This document shows positions 1 to 6,072 of a stretch of 15,668 nt of DNA, in pieces. Position numbers and translations under genes: made by a program. The notes beneath the pieces are model-generated. The model was not told where the DNA came from. It saw nothing but the letters and a program-made list of their open reading frames with translations, and made no database searches. Numbering within the stretch: the stretch's first letter is position 1; every line of letters begins with the position of its first letter. The stretch is from Nanobdellota archaeon (GTDB taxonomy: Archaea; Nanobdellota; Nanobdellia; Woesearchaeales; JAHJBD01). Where the stretch lies: NCBI GenBank assembly GCA_018813725.1, contig JAHJBD010000157.1:1-15668 (forward strand), read 5' to 3'.

Positions 1-186
1 CGCTTTTTGAACAGTGCTATCGATTGTTTTCATCACAACTGGCTCTGGAGTTGTATCTACAACTGGCTCTTCAACTACTGGTTCAACTGCTACTGGTTCG
101 TCAGCTACAGTCGGCTGCTGTACTTCAGGCTGTGCTGTACACCCAACCATCAACAATATCACTAAAGCTAAAATTATCCTTTTCAT
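1..186 (-). CDS. Putative lipoprotein, N-terminal part (cut by window edge)
   Basis: An open frame runs from ATG at 186 to the window's left edge, giving 62 residues with no stop yet. The start is MKRIILALVILLMVGCTAQ: a short basic N-region, a hydrophobic core (residues 4-14) and a lipobox-like VGC with Cys16 as the predicted lipidated residue. After Cys16 comes a low-complexity segment rich in Pro, Val, Glu and Thr (EPV/EEP repeats, residues 20-50), typical of a flexible linker between a membrane anchor and an outer domain. A strong ribosome binding site, GGTGAT (190-195), precedes the start, and a palindromic TATA element lies at 213-228. The folded domain is outside the window, so its function is unknown. 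The opposite-strand open frame here is a shadow. Confidence 0.8.
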   Translation of the reverse strand, partial: MKRIILALVILLMVGCTAQPEVQQPTVADEPVAVEPVVEEPVVDTTPEPVVMKTIDSTVQKA

Positions 187-212
187 TTGATCACCCAAGA
201 ATGCTTATAACT

Positions 213-228
213 AATTTATATATAAATT
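213..228 (-). promoter_or_regulatory. TATA element of the lipoprotein gene
   Basis: A 16-bp perfect palindrome, AATTTATATATAAATT, sits just past the stop codon of the acyltransferase gene. Its centre is 34-35 nt before the lipoprotein start. Archaeal TATA boxes lie about 26-27 nt before the transcription start, so this predicts a leader of roughly 8 nt that still carries GGTGAT. The element is symmetric, but no gene starts on its other side. Confidence 0.55.
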
Positions 229-229
229 T

Positions 230-1093
230 TTAGTAATTGTGCCATTCAAACATAGGTTCTTCTTCAAGATGCCATAGCTTTTTCCACCCAGATTCATATG
301 ACATAAAATCTATTATGGAAATCTTCTTGTCTAGAGCATCTTTAATATGCTGTAATATCATCCTTTTCCCAAGGTTCTTGATGTTTGGGTTTCTGCCGCA
401 GCTAAGTACAGTGTAAACATTATTGTGCACTACTCCTAGCTCAACAGATTCCACATTTGCATTGATGACACAGCTTATGAGGTTCATCTTTCCTTGCTTA
501 GCAGCAGTGTTGGCAAGTTCCTGCATGCTTGCCAGCATCTCTGTCTCAGAATAATCAGATTCTTTTCCAAATCTTGACATATTTAGCTTGCCTAAGAGCT
601 GCATATCTTCAATCTGGTTATGTCTGAAAGAAAGGCCAAGCTCTTCTAGATGCCTTAGGTCATACCTCAGGTTCTTCCTGTGCTTTTTGTCAAATGAGCC
701 TATATATTTTTCAATATCATTGTTGAATTTCGACATATCTAGATAGAATTTTGGATCAGCCTTTTCTAGCTTGATAAACTCAGCTTCTGACTTATCAAGG
801 TAGAACAAGCTTGTTTCTTTAGGACAAGCTTTTAGAAAATCTTTTATCTTGCTCTTATCCTTTATGAAGAACTTGTTTGTCTCAGGAAAATTACCTCCAA
901 AGAATGTGTAATATTTCTCTGGAGTCTCATACCATAATGGAAGTAACCCATTATCATCAGTGATAAAATAAGGCTCAAACTTATAAGCAGCATAAAAGCA
1001 GAATCTATAATCCCAAAGGTCAAACAAGGATAACTTTGGACTGAACTTGTTCCAAAGAAGTTCACATTCTTTGATATCTTTAACTACTTTCAT
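230..1093 (-). CDS. BioF2/FemAB-like GNAT-fold acyltransferase
   Basis: This 287-residue soluble protein resembles the GNAT-fold BioF2-like/FemAB group, whose members transfer acyl or aminoacyl groups. Visible marks are a basic helix with KKHRKNLRYDLRHLEELG (residues 136-153), typical where these proteins begin their C-terminal acyltransferase domain, a strand-turn-strand at 205-232, GKRMILQHIKDA (242-253) at the acyl-donor helix position, and the ending IIDFMSYESGWKKLW (260-274), a 'DF..s....KK' signature. The first ~115 residues form a more divergent N-terminal lobe. Its ATG overlaps the stop of the upstream DUF99 gene in an ATGA, so the two are probably co-transcribed and translationally coupled. 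The substrate cannot be told. A distantly similar protein is encoded at 4072-4977. Confidence 0.65.
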   Translation of the reverse strand: MKVVKDIKECELLWNKFSPKLSLFDLWDYRFCFYAAYKFEPYFITDDNGLLPLWYETPEKYYTFFGGNFPETNKFFIKDKSKIKDFLKACPKETSLFYLDKSEAEFIKLEKADPKFYLDMSKFNNDIEKYIGSFDKKHRKNLRYDLRHLEELGLSFRHNQIEDMQLLGKLNMSRFGKESDYSETEMLASMQELANTAAKQGKMNLISCVINANVESVELGVVHNNVYTVLSCGRNPNIKNLGKRMILQHIKDALDKKISIIDFMSYESGWKKLWHLEEEPMFEWHNY

Positions 1094-1647
1094 GGTTTAC
1101 CTCTGCTTTCACCATAATGGACGCCTGAAGCGATCATATGTGAAATCCTTATCGCTTCAGGTATATATGAATAATATCTTGATATCTCAATCATCTCGCT
1201 AACCTTATCAGATGCCAGCCCTGAGTACTGGATGTATATGTTACCTTTCTTTACAACATCTCCCGCTGCATCAATCAGCTTGATTTTTTGTTCCATCCCA
1301 AGCTTTGCTAAGGTTTTTTTTATCTTCTTGATGTCAGGCATTTTTCGGATGACAACGATAACTGGTATATCTGTCTTGCGGTTCAGCTTATTGATATCAA
1401 TCACATTAAACCCAGCCAGCGCAATCCCATCAAGCATTATGCATCTTAACTGCTTTTTGAATTTAGAGCTGTTTACCATAGATACTAGTTTATCAGTACT
1501 ATCACTTCCATCAACATGAACTTTAGTGCTTAGAATACCTTCAACCAGTCCAGAACCGCGTAAAACTGTCCCTATCACTAGGCTTTCCTTGTCAGACTTG
1601 CTGAACGGAGAATCATCCACTCCTAATACCCGAATCTCCCTTTTCAT
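1090..1647 (-). CDS. DUF99 (UPF0215) family protein
   Basis: A 185-residue protein with DUF99 hallmarks: an N-terminal REIRVLGVDDSPF (residues 3-15) with the Asp pair D11-D12, MLDGIALAGFNVID (71-84), and the ending ESRGKP. The family is mainly archaeal and has been related to the endonuclease V-like RNase H fold; some databases name it endonuclease dU. A nucleic-acid nuclease role is family knowledge, not shown here. An ATG 21 nt upstream (1668) is in frame but would put MLCLLLV before the conserved start and lies inside the TATA element. The 1647 ATG lies 26-27 nt from the TATA centre, so a leaderless start there is preferred. The gene diverges from glmS and overlaps the next acyltransferase gene by 4 nt. 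Confidence 0.85.
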   Translation of the reverse strand: MKREIRVLGVDDSPFSKSDKESLVIGTVLRGSGLVEGILSTKVHVDGSDSTDKLVSMVNSSKFKKQLRCIMLDGIALAGFNVIDINKLNRKTDIPVIVVIRKMPDIKKIKKTLAKLGMEQKIKLIDAAGDVVKKGNIYIQYSGLASDKVSEMIEISRYYSYIPEAIRISHMIASGVHYGESRGKP

Positions 1648-1666
1648 GACTAGAAGTAAACATAGC

Positions 1667-1680
1667 AATATTTAAATATT
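1667..1680. promoter_or_regulatory. Shared palindromic TATA element, divergent DUF99 / glmS
   Basis: AATATTTAAATATT is a perfect 14-bp palindrome centred at 1673.5. The start codon of glmS (1701) is 27.5 nt to the right and that of the DUF99 gene (1647) 26.5 nt to the left. Both match the usual archaeal distance from TATA centre to transcription start, so each mRNA would begin at its own ATG. The whole gap between the two starts is 53 bp and holds no other TATA-like sequence, nor a Shine-Dalgarno site for either gene. Confidence 0.65.
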
Positions 1681-1700
1681 TAGGTGGGTTTTACGTCTAT

Positions 1701-3527
1701 ATGTGTGGGATAGTAGGTTATATAGGAAACAAGAAGGCAGCACCAATAGTGCTTGATGGTCTTAAGAAGCTGGAATACAGGGGATATGATTCTTGCGGTA
1801 TTGCAAGCTGCTGTACAGGAATCCAGATTAAGAAAGGTGTCGGCAAGATAGAAGAGGTTGAAAAGATACATACCCTTGCTGATATTGAAGGAAATTTGGC
1901 AATAGGCCATACAAGATGGGCAACACATGGTGGTGTCACAGATGAAAATGCTCATCCTCATTCTGATTGTTCAGGAAAGATATGCATTGTCCATAATGGG
2001 ATCATAGAAAACTATGAATCTCTCAAACAAGACCTTACCTCAAAAGGCCACAAGTTCAAGTCTGATACAGATACAGAGATCATAGCACACCTGATTGAAG
2101 AATATAACAAAGGCGACCTGAAAGAAGCGATCTTCCAGGCTCTTAAGAAAGTTGAAGGTGCATACGCACTAGGCATTATCTCAAGTGATGAACCAGATAA
2201 GCTTTTTGCAGCAAGAAAAGAAAGTCCACTCATCATAGGCGTTGGTGAAGGTGAAGGTTTTATCGCTTCAGATGTTCCAGCCATAGTCAATCACACTAAA
2301 AAGGTCATGTATCTGCAGAATGAACGAGTTGCAGTCATCACAAAAGATGATATCGAAGTTTTTGATCTTGAAGGAAACAAGAAAAAACCAATAATTAGAG
2401 AGATACTGTGGGATGCAGCCTTGATAGAAAAGCAAGGATATGATCATTTCATGCTTAAGGAGATAAACGAGCAGCCAAAAGCCATAGAAGAGACCATAAA
2501 TGGGAGGATAAAAGGCGACAAGGTTGACCTTAGTGAAGAGATCAAGCTGACAGATGAAGAGATCAAGAAGATCTCAAACATAGTCATAGTCGCTTGCGGC
2601 ACCTCATGGCATGCAGGTTTGGTAGGAGAGTTCATGCTTGAAGAGCTTGCACGTGTCCCAGTTGAGGTGGAGTATGCTTCTGAATTCAGGTATAGGAACC
2701 CAGTGCTTGGAAAGAATTCTCTCATCATTGCAATATCTCAGAGCGGTGAGACTGCAGATACACTTGCAGCGATCAAGGAAGCAAAAGCAAAAGGCTGCAG
2801 GATAATCTCGATATGTAATGTCATGGCAAGCTCTATTGCCAGAGAATCAGATAGTGTAGTTCTTACCCATGCAGGCCCTGAGATTGGTGTCGCTTCAACA
2901 AAAGCATTCACTTCACAGCTTATTGTATTATACCTTATAACACTTTACTTTGGAAAGATAAGGGGGATATTAGATGATTTCATAGTCAAATGCAGGATCA
3001 GGGACTTAAGACAGCTGCCTCTTTTCATGAGAGCAGTGCTTGAAGATACTGAAAAGATTAAAGATATTGCAGAAACCTACTACAATACCTCAAACTCACT
3101 TTATCTTGGGAGAGGCATAGAATACCCTATTGCTCTTGAAGGCGCGCTAAAATTAAAAGAGATATCATATATCCATGCTGAAGGCTATCCAGCAGCAGAG
3201 ATGAAACACGGTCCAATTGCCCTTATAGATAAGAACATGCCGGTTGTTGTTGTGGCAACACAAGACAACATAACTTACAATAAGGTACTGAGCAATATCG
3301 AAGAGGTTAAGGCAAGGGGAGGTATTATCATAACAGTCGCAACAAAAGGTGACAAGGTGATCGCAAGCAAATCAGACACAGTTATCTACATCCCAAAAAC
3401 ATCTTATATCCTTTCACCTGTGCTTGCAGTTGTACCGCTTCAGCTGCTTGCATACTATATCGCTTTAAAGAGAGGCTGTAATGTTGACAAGCCAAGAAAC
3501 CTTGCCAAATCAGTCACAGTTGAATAA
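1701..3527 (+). CDS. glmS: Glutamine-fructose-6-phosphate aminotransferase (isomerizing)
   Basis: Makes glucosamine-6-phosphate from fructose-6-phosphate and glutamine, the first step towards UDP-GlcNAc and glycans. At 608 residues it is full length (E. coli GlmS has 609). The N-terminal glutaminase domain opens with MCGIVGY, where Cys2 becomes the catalytic N-terminal nucleophile. It contains YRGYDSCGIA, GHTRWATHG, NAHPHSD, HNGIIENY and SDTDTE. Two SIS sugar-binding domains follow: the first from about residue 292 (ACGTSWHAG, SQSGETADT, GVASTKAFTSQ), the second from about 455 (GRGIEYPIALEGALKLKE, HAEGYPAAEMKHGPIALI). The C-terminal KSVTVE is the family's conserved tail. It is predicted leaderless from the shared TATA element and followed after one base by a GNAT gene. 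Confidence 0.97.
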   Translation: MCGIVGYIGNKKAAPIVLDGLKKLEYRGYDSCGIASCCTGIQIKKGVGKIEEVEKIHTLADIEGNLAIGHTRWATHGGVTDENAHPHSDCSGKICIVHNGIIENYESLKQDLTSKGHKFKSDTDTEIIAHLIEEYNKGDLKEAIFQALKKVEGAYALGIISSDEPDKLFAARKESPLIIGVGEGEGFIASDVPAIVNHTKKVMYLQNERVAVITKDDIEVFDLEGNKKKPIIREILWDAALIEKQGYDHFMLKEINEQPKAIEETINGRIKGDKVDLSEEIKLTDEEIKKISNIVIVACGTSWHAGLVGEFMLEELARVPVEVEYASEFRYRNPVLGKNSLIIAISQSGETADTLAAIKEAKAKGCRIISICNVMASSIARESDSVVLTHAGPEIGVASTKAFTSQLIVLYLITLYFGKIRGILDDFIVKCRIRDLRQLPLFMRAVLEDTEKIKDIAETYYNTSNSLYLGRGIEYPIALEGALKLKEISYIHAEGYPAAEMKHGPIALIDKNMPVVVVATQDNITYNKVLSNIEEVKARGGIIITVATKGDKVIASKSDTVIYIPKTSYILSPVLAVVPLQLLAYYIALKRGCNVDKPRNLAKSVTVE

Positions 3528-3528
3528 G

Positions 3529-3996
3529 ATGAAATTCAGAAATGCAAAACCAGAGGATGCAGCAGGGATCGCAGCAGTGCTGAAAGAATGCTATAATATC
3601 AGCACTATTGAAGAAGGAATAGAAGTATTCAGAAGCGAAATACAAAAACAATATCATTTCATCGTTGCAGAAGATAATGATAAGATAATCGGCCTTACAA
3701 CATGGCAGATGCATGGGCTACCAAAACATATGCTCTGCGAGCTTGACAGGATTGCAGTGCTTCCAGAATTTAGGGGAAAGGGTGTTGCAAAAGGATTGTT
3801 TGATGCACTGATCAAATTTGCAGACGAGGAATACCAAAAAGACGGATTAAGCTTAAGAAAAGTCTATCTCTTGACACATGCAGACAATAAGAGGGCGCAC
3901 GCATTCTATCAGAAGATGGGGATGTCTCACGAGACAACATTAAAGAATCATTTTTATGCAGATAAAGATGAATGGGTTTTCTCTAGATTTTTCTGA
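3529..3996 (+). CDS. GNAT family N-acetyltransferase, coupled to glmS
   Basis: A compact single-domain GNAT of 155 residues. It begins MKFRNAKPEDAAGIAAVL, as is usual for the fold. The acetyl-CoA site is ELDRIAVLPEFRGKGVAKG (residues 71-89) with the R/QxxGxG/A loop RGKGVA (82-87), followed by NKRAHAFYQKMGM (120-132), the typical motif B helix. The start follows the glmS TAA by one base, so both are surely on one transcript; an in-frame ATG inside glmS (3481) lies before the conserved domain start and is rejected. No clear Shine-Dalgarno site is present, which suits coupled translation. The link to glmS makes an amino-sugar acceptor such as glucosamine-6-phosphate conceivable, but the substrate is not shown by sequence; protein or other small-molecule acceptors are equally open. 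Confidence 0.85.
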   Translation: MKFRNAKPEDAAGIAAVLKECYNISTIEEGIEVFRSEIQKQYHFIVAEDNDKIIGLTTWQMHGLPKHMLCELDRIAVLPEFRGKGVAKGLFDALIKFADEEYQKDGLSLRKVYLLTHADNKRAHAFYQKMGMSHETTLKNHFYADKDEWVFSRFF

Positions 3997-4004
3997 ACTA
4001 CAAA

Positions 4005-4011
4005 TTTTTTT
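4005..4011 (+). terminator. Oligo-T terminator after the glmS-GNAT operon
   Basis: A run of seven T begins 8 nt after the GNAT stop codon, with no hairpin before it. Archaeal RNA polymerase ends transcription at such U-tracts. It also separates this operon from the promoter of the next gene. Confidence 0.5.
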
Positions 4012-4023
4012 CAAAAAATATTA

Positions 4024-4047
4024 TTCAAATTTGAAAAAATATATAAA
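4024..4047 (+). promoter_or_regulatory. Promoter of the 4072 gene with an upstream palindrome
   Basis: A TATA box, TATATAAA, lies at 4040-4047. Its centre is about 28 nt before the ATG at 4072, so the mRNA is predicted to start at or next to the start codon. Directly upstream is a perfect 12-bp palindrome, TTCAAATTTGAA (4024-4035), which overlaps the position of the BRE and could be a transcription factor site. Confidence 0.5.
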
Positions 4048-4071
4048 CTACCTGTTCAAAACTAGGTATTG

Positions 4072-4977
4072 ATGGAAATTCTTGAAGTTAATGAAGACAC
4101 AAAGAATGAAGTTGAAAGAAGTATAAAAAAATTCGGATTTACAGTTGAACATCATTATCCTTATTATAATTACCAACAGACACCTTACAAGTCTAATGTT
4201 TTCTTTAAGTATGACAAGAACATGGGCATATTAGCTCAGAAAACAAAGCAAAATGTCTATTACACTGTTTCAGAAGTCCTTGCGCCGCCACATCTTAGAA
4301 AAGAAGTGTACTTAGGCTTTCTTGACAAGGTCTTTCGCAATGGCTCAAACAAGGTATGGTCAGAATTAAGGACCGATTTCAGAAATAGCCTTATGAATGA
4401 TCCAAGATTTAACAATTCTTATCGCACAACTGGCCTTACATTTAGCCTGAACTGGCCAGTATTTGACATGAAAAGATGGGATGGCCACAATCTTGCTGGC
4501 AAAAAATGGAAAAAGATGAGGAACCTCATAAATAGGGTCAAGAGCAGTCATGAAGTAACTTTTGGGTCAGCAACAGACTTTCCTCAAAAATCTTTGATCA
4601 AGATTCTGGATGACTGGGTCAAGCTTCGTTCAGCAGACGAGGTCATTGACCGGCAGCAGTATGTGAATATAATCAAGAATGACTTCAAAGGTTTTGATCA
4701 CACCCGCGTTATAGCGCTAGACGGAAAGCCATGTGCAATAACTGCTGGATGGGAGACAGTCCATAAAGATACTTACTATTCAAACTTGGGAATATTGAAT
4801 TATAAATGCTCAGGGCTTGGGGAGTTTGCAAATTGGGACGATCTTGCATGCCTTAAGAAAAAAGGTTATCGGTTTGTTGATTTTGGTGGCAGCGATAGGG
4901 CTTTGATGAGATTTAAGAGCAAGTTTAGGCCTGATTACTATTACAAGACCCATTTTTACTATGTTCACAAACGTTAG
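4072..4977 (+). CDS. GNAT-fold acyltransferase, DUF2156/BioF2-like
   Basis: A soluble protein of 301 residues resembling the DUF2156/phosphatidylglycerol lysyltransferase C-terminal fold and BioF2-like enzymes, a double-GNAT group using acyl-CoA or aminoacyl-tRNA donors. Visible marks are KKMRNLINRVKSSHEVTFG (147-165), RVIALDGKPCAITAGWE (212-228), a core strand pair, and the family-like ending VDFGGSDRALMRFKSKF (269-285). No membrane segment is present, unlike bacterial MprF, so a lipid substrate is not implied. A TTG directly before the ATG is rejected because the TATA spacing favours 4072. The gene ends tail-to-tail with trmI; the two stop codons overlap in a 4-bp overlap (4974-4977). The substrate is unknown. 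It is a distant relative of the 230-1093 product. Confidence 0.6.
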   Translation: MEILEVNEDTKNEVERSIKKFGFTVEHHYPYYNYQQTPYKSNVFFKYDKNMGILAQKTKQNVYYTVSEVLAPPHLRKEVYLGFLDKVFRNGSNKVWSELRTDFRNSLMNDPRFNNSYRTTGLTFSLNWPVFDMKRWDGHNLAGKKWKKMRNLINRVKSSHEVTFGSATDFPQKSLIKILDDWVKLRSADEVIDRQQYVNIIKNDFKGFDHTRVIALDGKPCAITAGWETVHKDTYYSNLGILNYKCSGLGEFANWDDLACLKKKGYRFVDFGGSDRALMRFKSKFRPDYYYKTHFYYVHKR

Positions 4978-5684
4978 ATCTTTCTGCAGAATGTTAAGAA
5001 ACCTGTGTGGCCAAGCTGCCTTGTCTTTGGCCTGACCTTTCTTCCATCAACTTCCCATTCCCTTTCTATGATCTCTATTGTCTTTAGATGGATTATATCT
5101 TCTGGAAGATTGCTTACAAAATCCATCACTTGAGGTATTGTTGGGGAATAATTGATCAGAAATCCACCAGCTTTCAATGCCTGGTGCGCAGAAGCTATAG
5201 CTTCCCATGGTGCAGGGAGATCCAGTGTTATCAGGTCAACGTTCTTTTCATCGATCCCTTTGGTCACATCTGCATTCTTCACAGTTAGATTTTTCAGACC
5301 AAGCATCTCTTTGTTAGCTTCAACAGTCTTAAAAAAATCTTCTCTGATCTCGTATGTTGTGACCTCTTTGCATATGTGCGCTAAGAAACATGACAACGCT
5401 CCAGACCCTCCGCCTGCGTCAACTGCAACAGAATTCTTGTTAATACCTGTCTCAGAGATTATCAGCCCAATCTCCTTTCTTGCAACAATCTGGGCCCCCC
5501 TTTTGATCCTGCTGTAATCATCGATAAACCAGCTGTCAAAAACACTAAAATCTTTGCCTATATTAGAGACTGCATGATCTTTCTGCATATCTGCAGCTTT
5601 TATCTGGCCCTCTTTTGAATGATAATCTTTAGAAGGATCCTTCACATAATACTTGCTCTCCTTACTGATCAATATTTTTGCCAT
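4974..5684 (-). CDS. trmI: tRNA (adenine-N1)-methyltransferase TrmI
   Basis: An S-adenosylmethionine-dependent enzyme that makes m1A at position 58, and in archaea also 57, of the tRNA T-loop. The 236 residues show the substrate-side motif RIKRGAQIVARKEIGLII (59-76), SAM motif I VDAGGGSGAL (88-97), the acidic ribose-binding YEIRED (111-116), the catalytic-site DLPAPW (155-160) and the C-terminal VRPKTRQLGHTGFL, all typical of the TrmI/Trm61 family. The N-terminus is short. The ATG lies only 8 nt after the 3' end of a tRNA-Arg gene on the same strand, and no separate TATA box or Shine-Dalgarno site fits between them. The mRNA is therefore probably released when the tRNA 3' end is processed. 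Confidence 0.93.
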   Translation of the reverse strand: MAKILISKESKYYVKDPSKDYHSKEGQIKAADMQKDHAVSNIGKDFSVFDSWFIDDYSRIKRGAQIVARKEIGLIISETGINKNSVAVDAGGGSGALSCFLAHICKEVTTYEIREDFFKTVEANKEMLGLKNLTVKNADVTKGIDEKNVDLITLDLPAPWEAIASAHQALKAGGFLINYSPTIPQVMDFVSNLPEDIIHLKTIEIIEREWEVDGRKVRPKTRQLGHTGFLTFCRKI

Positions 5685-5692
5685 TATAAAGA

Positions 5693-5782
5693 TGGGCGTG
5701 GGAAGATTTGAACTCCCGACCTTCAGCTTGCTTCATTAGCCTATAGAAGGCTGTCGCTCTATCCAAGCTGAGCTACACGCCC
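5693..5782 (-). tRNA. tRNA-Arg(TCT) with a 15-nt intron
   Basis: The reverse strand folds as a complete tRNA. The acceptor stem is 7/7 (GGGCGTG with CACGCCC) with discriminator A. The D-arm is GCTC/GAGC with loop AGCTTGGATA (G18G19, and A20, an arginine identity base in bacteria). The variable loop is AGGTC and the T-arm GGGAG-TTCAAAT-CTTCC. The anticodon stem is CAGC/GCTG plus an A27-A43 mismatch. Loop bases 32-37 are CTTCTA, so the anticodon is TCT. A 15-nt insert follows position 37. Loop bases 32-35 (CTTC) pair with intron bases 10-13 (GAAG), leaving 3-nt bulges TAT and CAA at the two splice sites: a perfect bulge-helix-bulge for the archaeal splicing endonuclease. No CCA is encoded. The mature length would be 75 nt. 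T-loop A57-A58 makes it a potential TrmI substrate. Confidence 0.93.
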
Positions 5783-5806
5783 ATGTATCTTTCAGAATTA
5801 AAAACA

Positions 5807-5816
5807 CTTTATAAAT
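5807..5816 (-). promoter_or_regulatory. TATA box of the tRNA-Arg / trmI unit
   Basis: ATTTATAAAG on the reverse strand is centred about 29 nt before the first tRNA base, so transcription would begin one to three bases before the mature tRNA. It is the only good TATA box for both the tRNA and trmI. Confidence 0.6.
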
Positions 5817-5819
5817 GTT

Positions 5820-5850
5820 ATTGAAAATCTCTTCGAGCTAAATTTTCAAT
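5820..5850 (-). repeat. Inverted repeat between the small Cys-rich gene and the tRNA promoter
   Basis: ATTGAAAAT (5820-5828) and ATTTTCAAT (5842-5850) are perfect 9-bp inverted copies. The arm can be extended by CTC/GAG inside, separated by a TTC loop with a CTAA bulge on the 3' side. It lies 27 nt after the stop of the small leftward gene and just upstream of the tRNA TATA box. It might shape the 3' end of the small mRNA or bind a regulator; there is no T-run, so it is not a clear terminator. The rest of 5783-5876 shows nothing else. Confidence 0.35.
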
Positions 5851-5876
5851 TCTAAGGATTTGTTTGCGAATTTTAG

Positions 5877-6008
5877 CTATCTTTTGATATCCTGATCCCA
5901 GTTTGCGAGTTTCTGCGTACACTCCTTCTTAGCTTCCCAAAATACCCAGCATTCTTTACCGAACTTCTCATACTTCACGCAATCCTGGCAGCAGTTTGGT
6001 ATCTCCAT
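5877..6008 (-). CDS. Small Cys-rich protein, 43 residues
   Basis: A short frame from ATG at 6008 to TAG at 5877 gives 43 residues. It starts MEIPNCCQDC and contains Cys6, Cys7, Cys10, Cys20 and Cys30 plus three Trp, with no membrane segment. The cysteines suggest metal binding (a small zinc-ribbon-like fold) or disulfides. Support for its being real: a TATA box (TTTAAATA, 6031-6038) is centred 26-27 nt before the ATG, exactly the leaderless geometry used by neighbouring genes, and the composition is protein-like rather than AT-driven. It follows top6A on the same strand. No known family is recognised. Confidence 0.6.
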   Translation of the reverse strand: MEIPNCCQDCVKYEKFGKECWVFWEAKKECTQKLANWDQDIKR

Positions 6009-6030
6009 AGGGATTTGGAAGAATTTTCTG

Positions 6031-6038
6031 TTTAAATA
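6031..6038 (-). promoter_or_regulatory. TATA box of the small Cys-rich gene
   Basis: TATTTAAA on the reverse strand is centred at 6034.5, 26-27 nt before the ATG at 6008, which predicts a leaderless mRNA. It sits in the 64-nt gap after the top6A stop codon. Confidence 0.5.
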
Positions 6039-6072
6039 TTTTTTCCTTATAATTTATCATTGGTGAACAGAA

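Noticed and set aside
3481..3531. Longer GNAT start at 3481, inside glmS
   Set aside because: It would add 16 residues before the conserved GNAT start, with no ribosome binding site; the ATG at 3529, one base after the glmS stop, fits translational coupling.
5152..5517. 121-codon rightward open frame opposite trmI
   Set aside because: It is antisense to a clearly recognised enzyme and has a low-information Ser/Pro/Ala-rich translation typical of a shadow frame; the same holds for open frames opposite glmS, top6A, top6B, dnaG and the HerA-like gene.
5733..5755. AGCC/GGCT pairing as the tRNA anticodon stem without an intron
   Set aside because: It leaves only 4 pairs and then an unpaired excess before the T-arm; the intron model gives a normal variable loop and a perfect bulge-helix-bulge.
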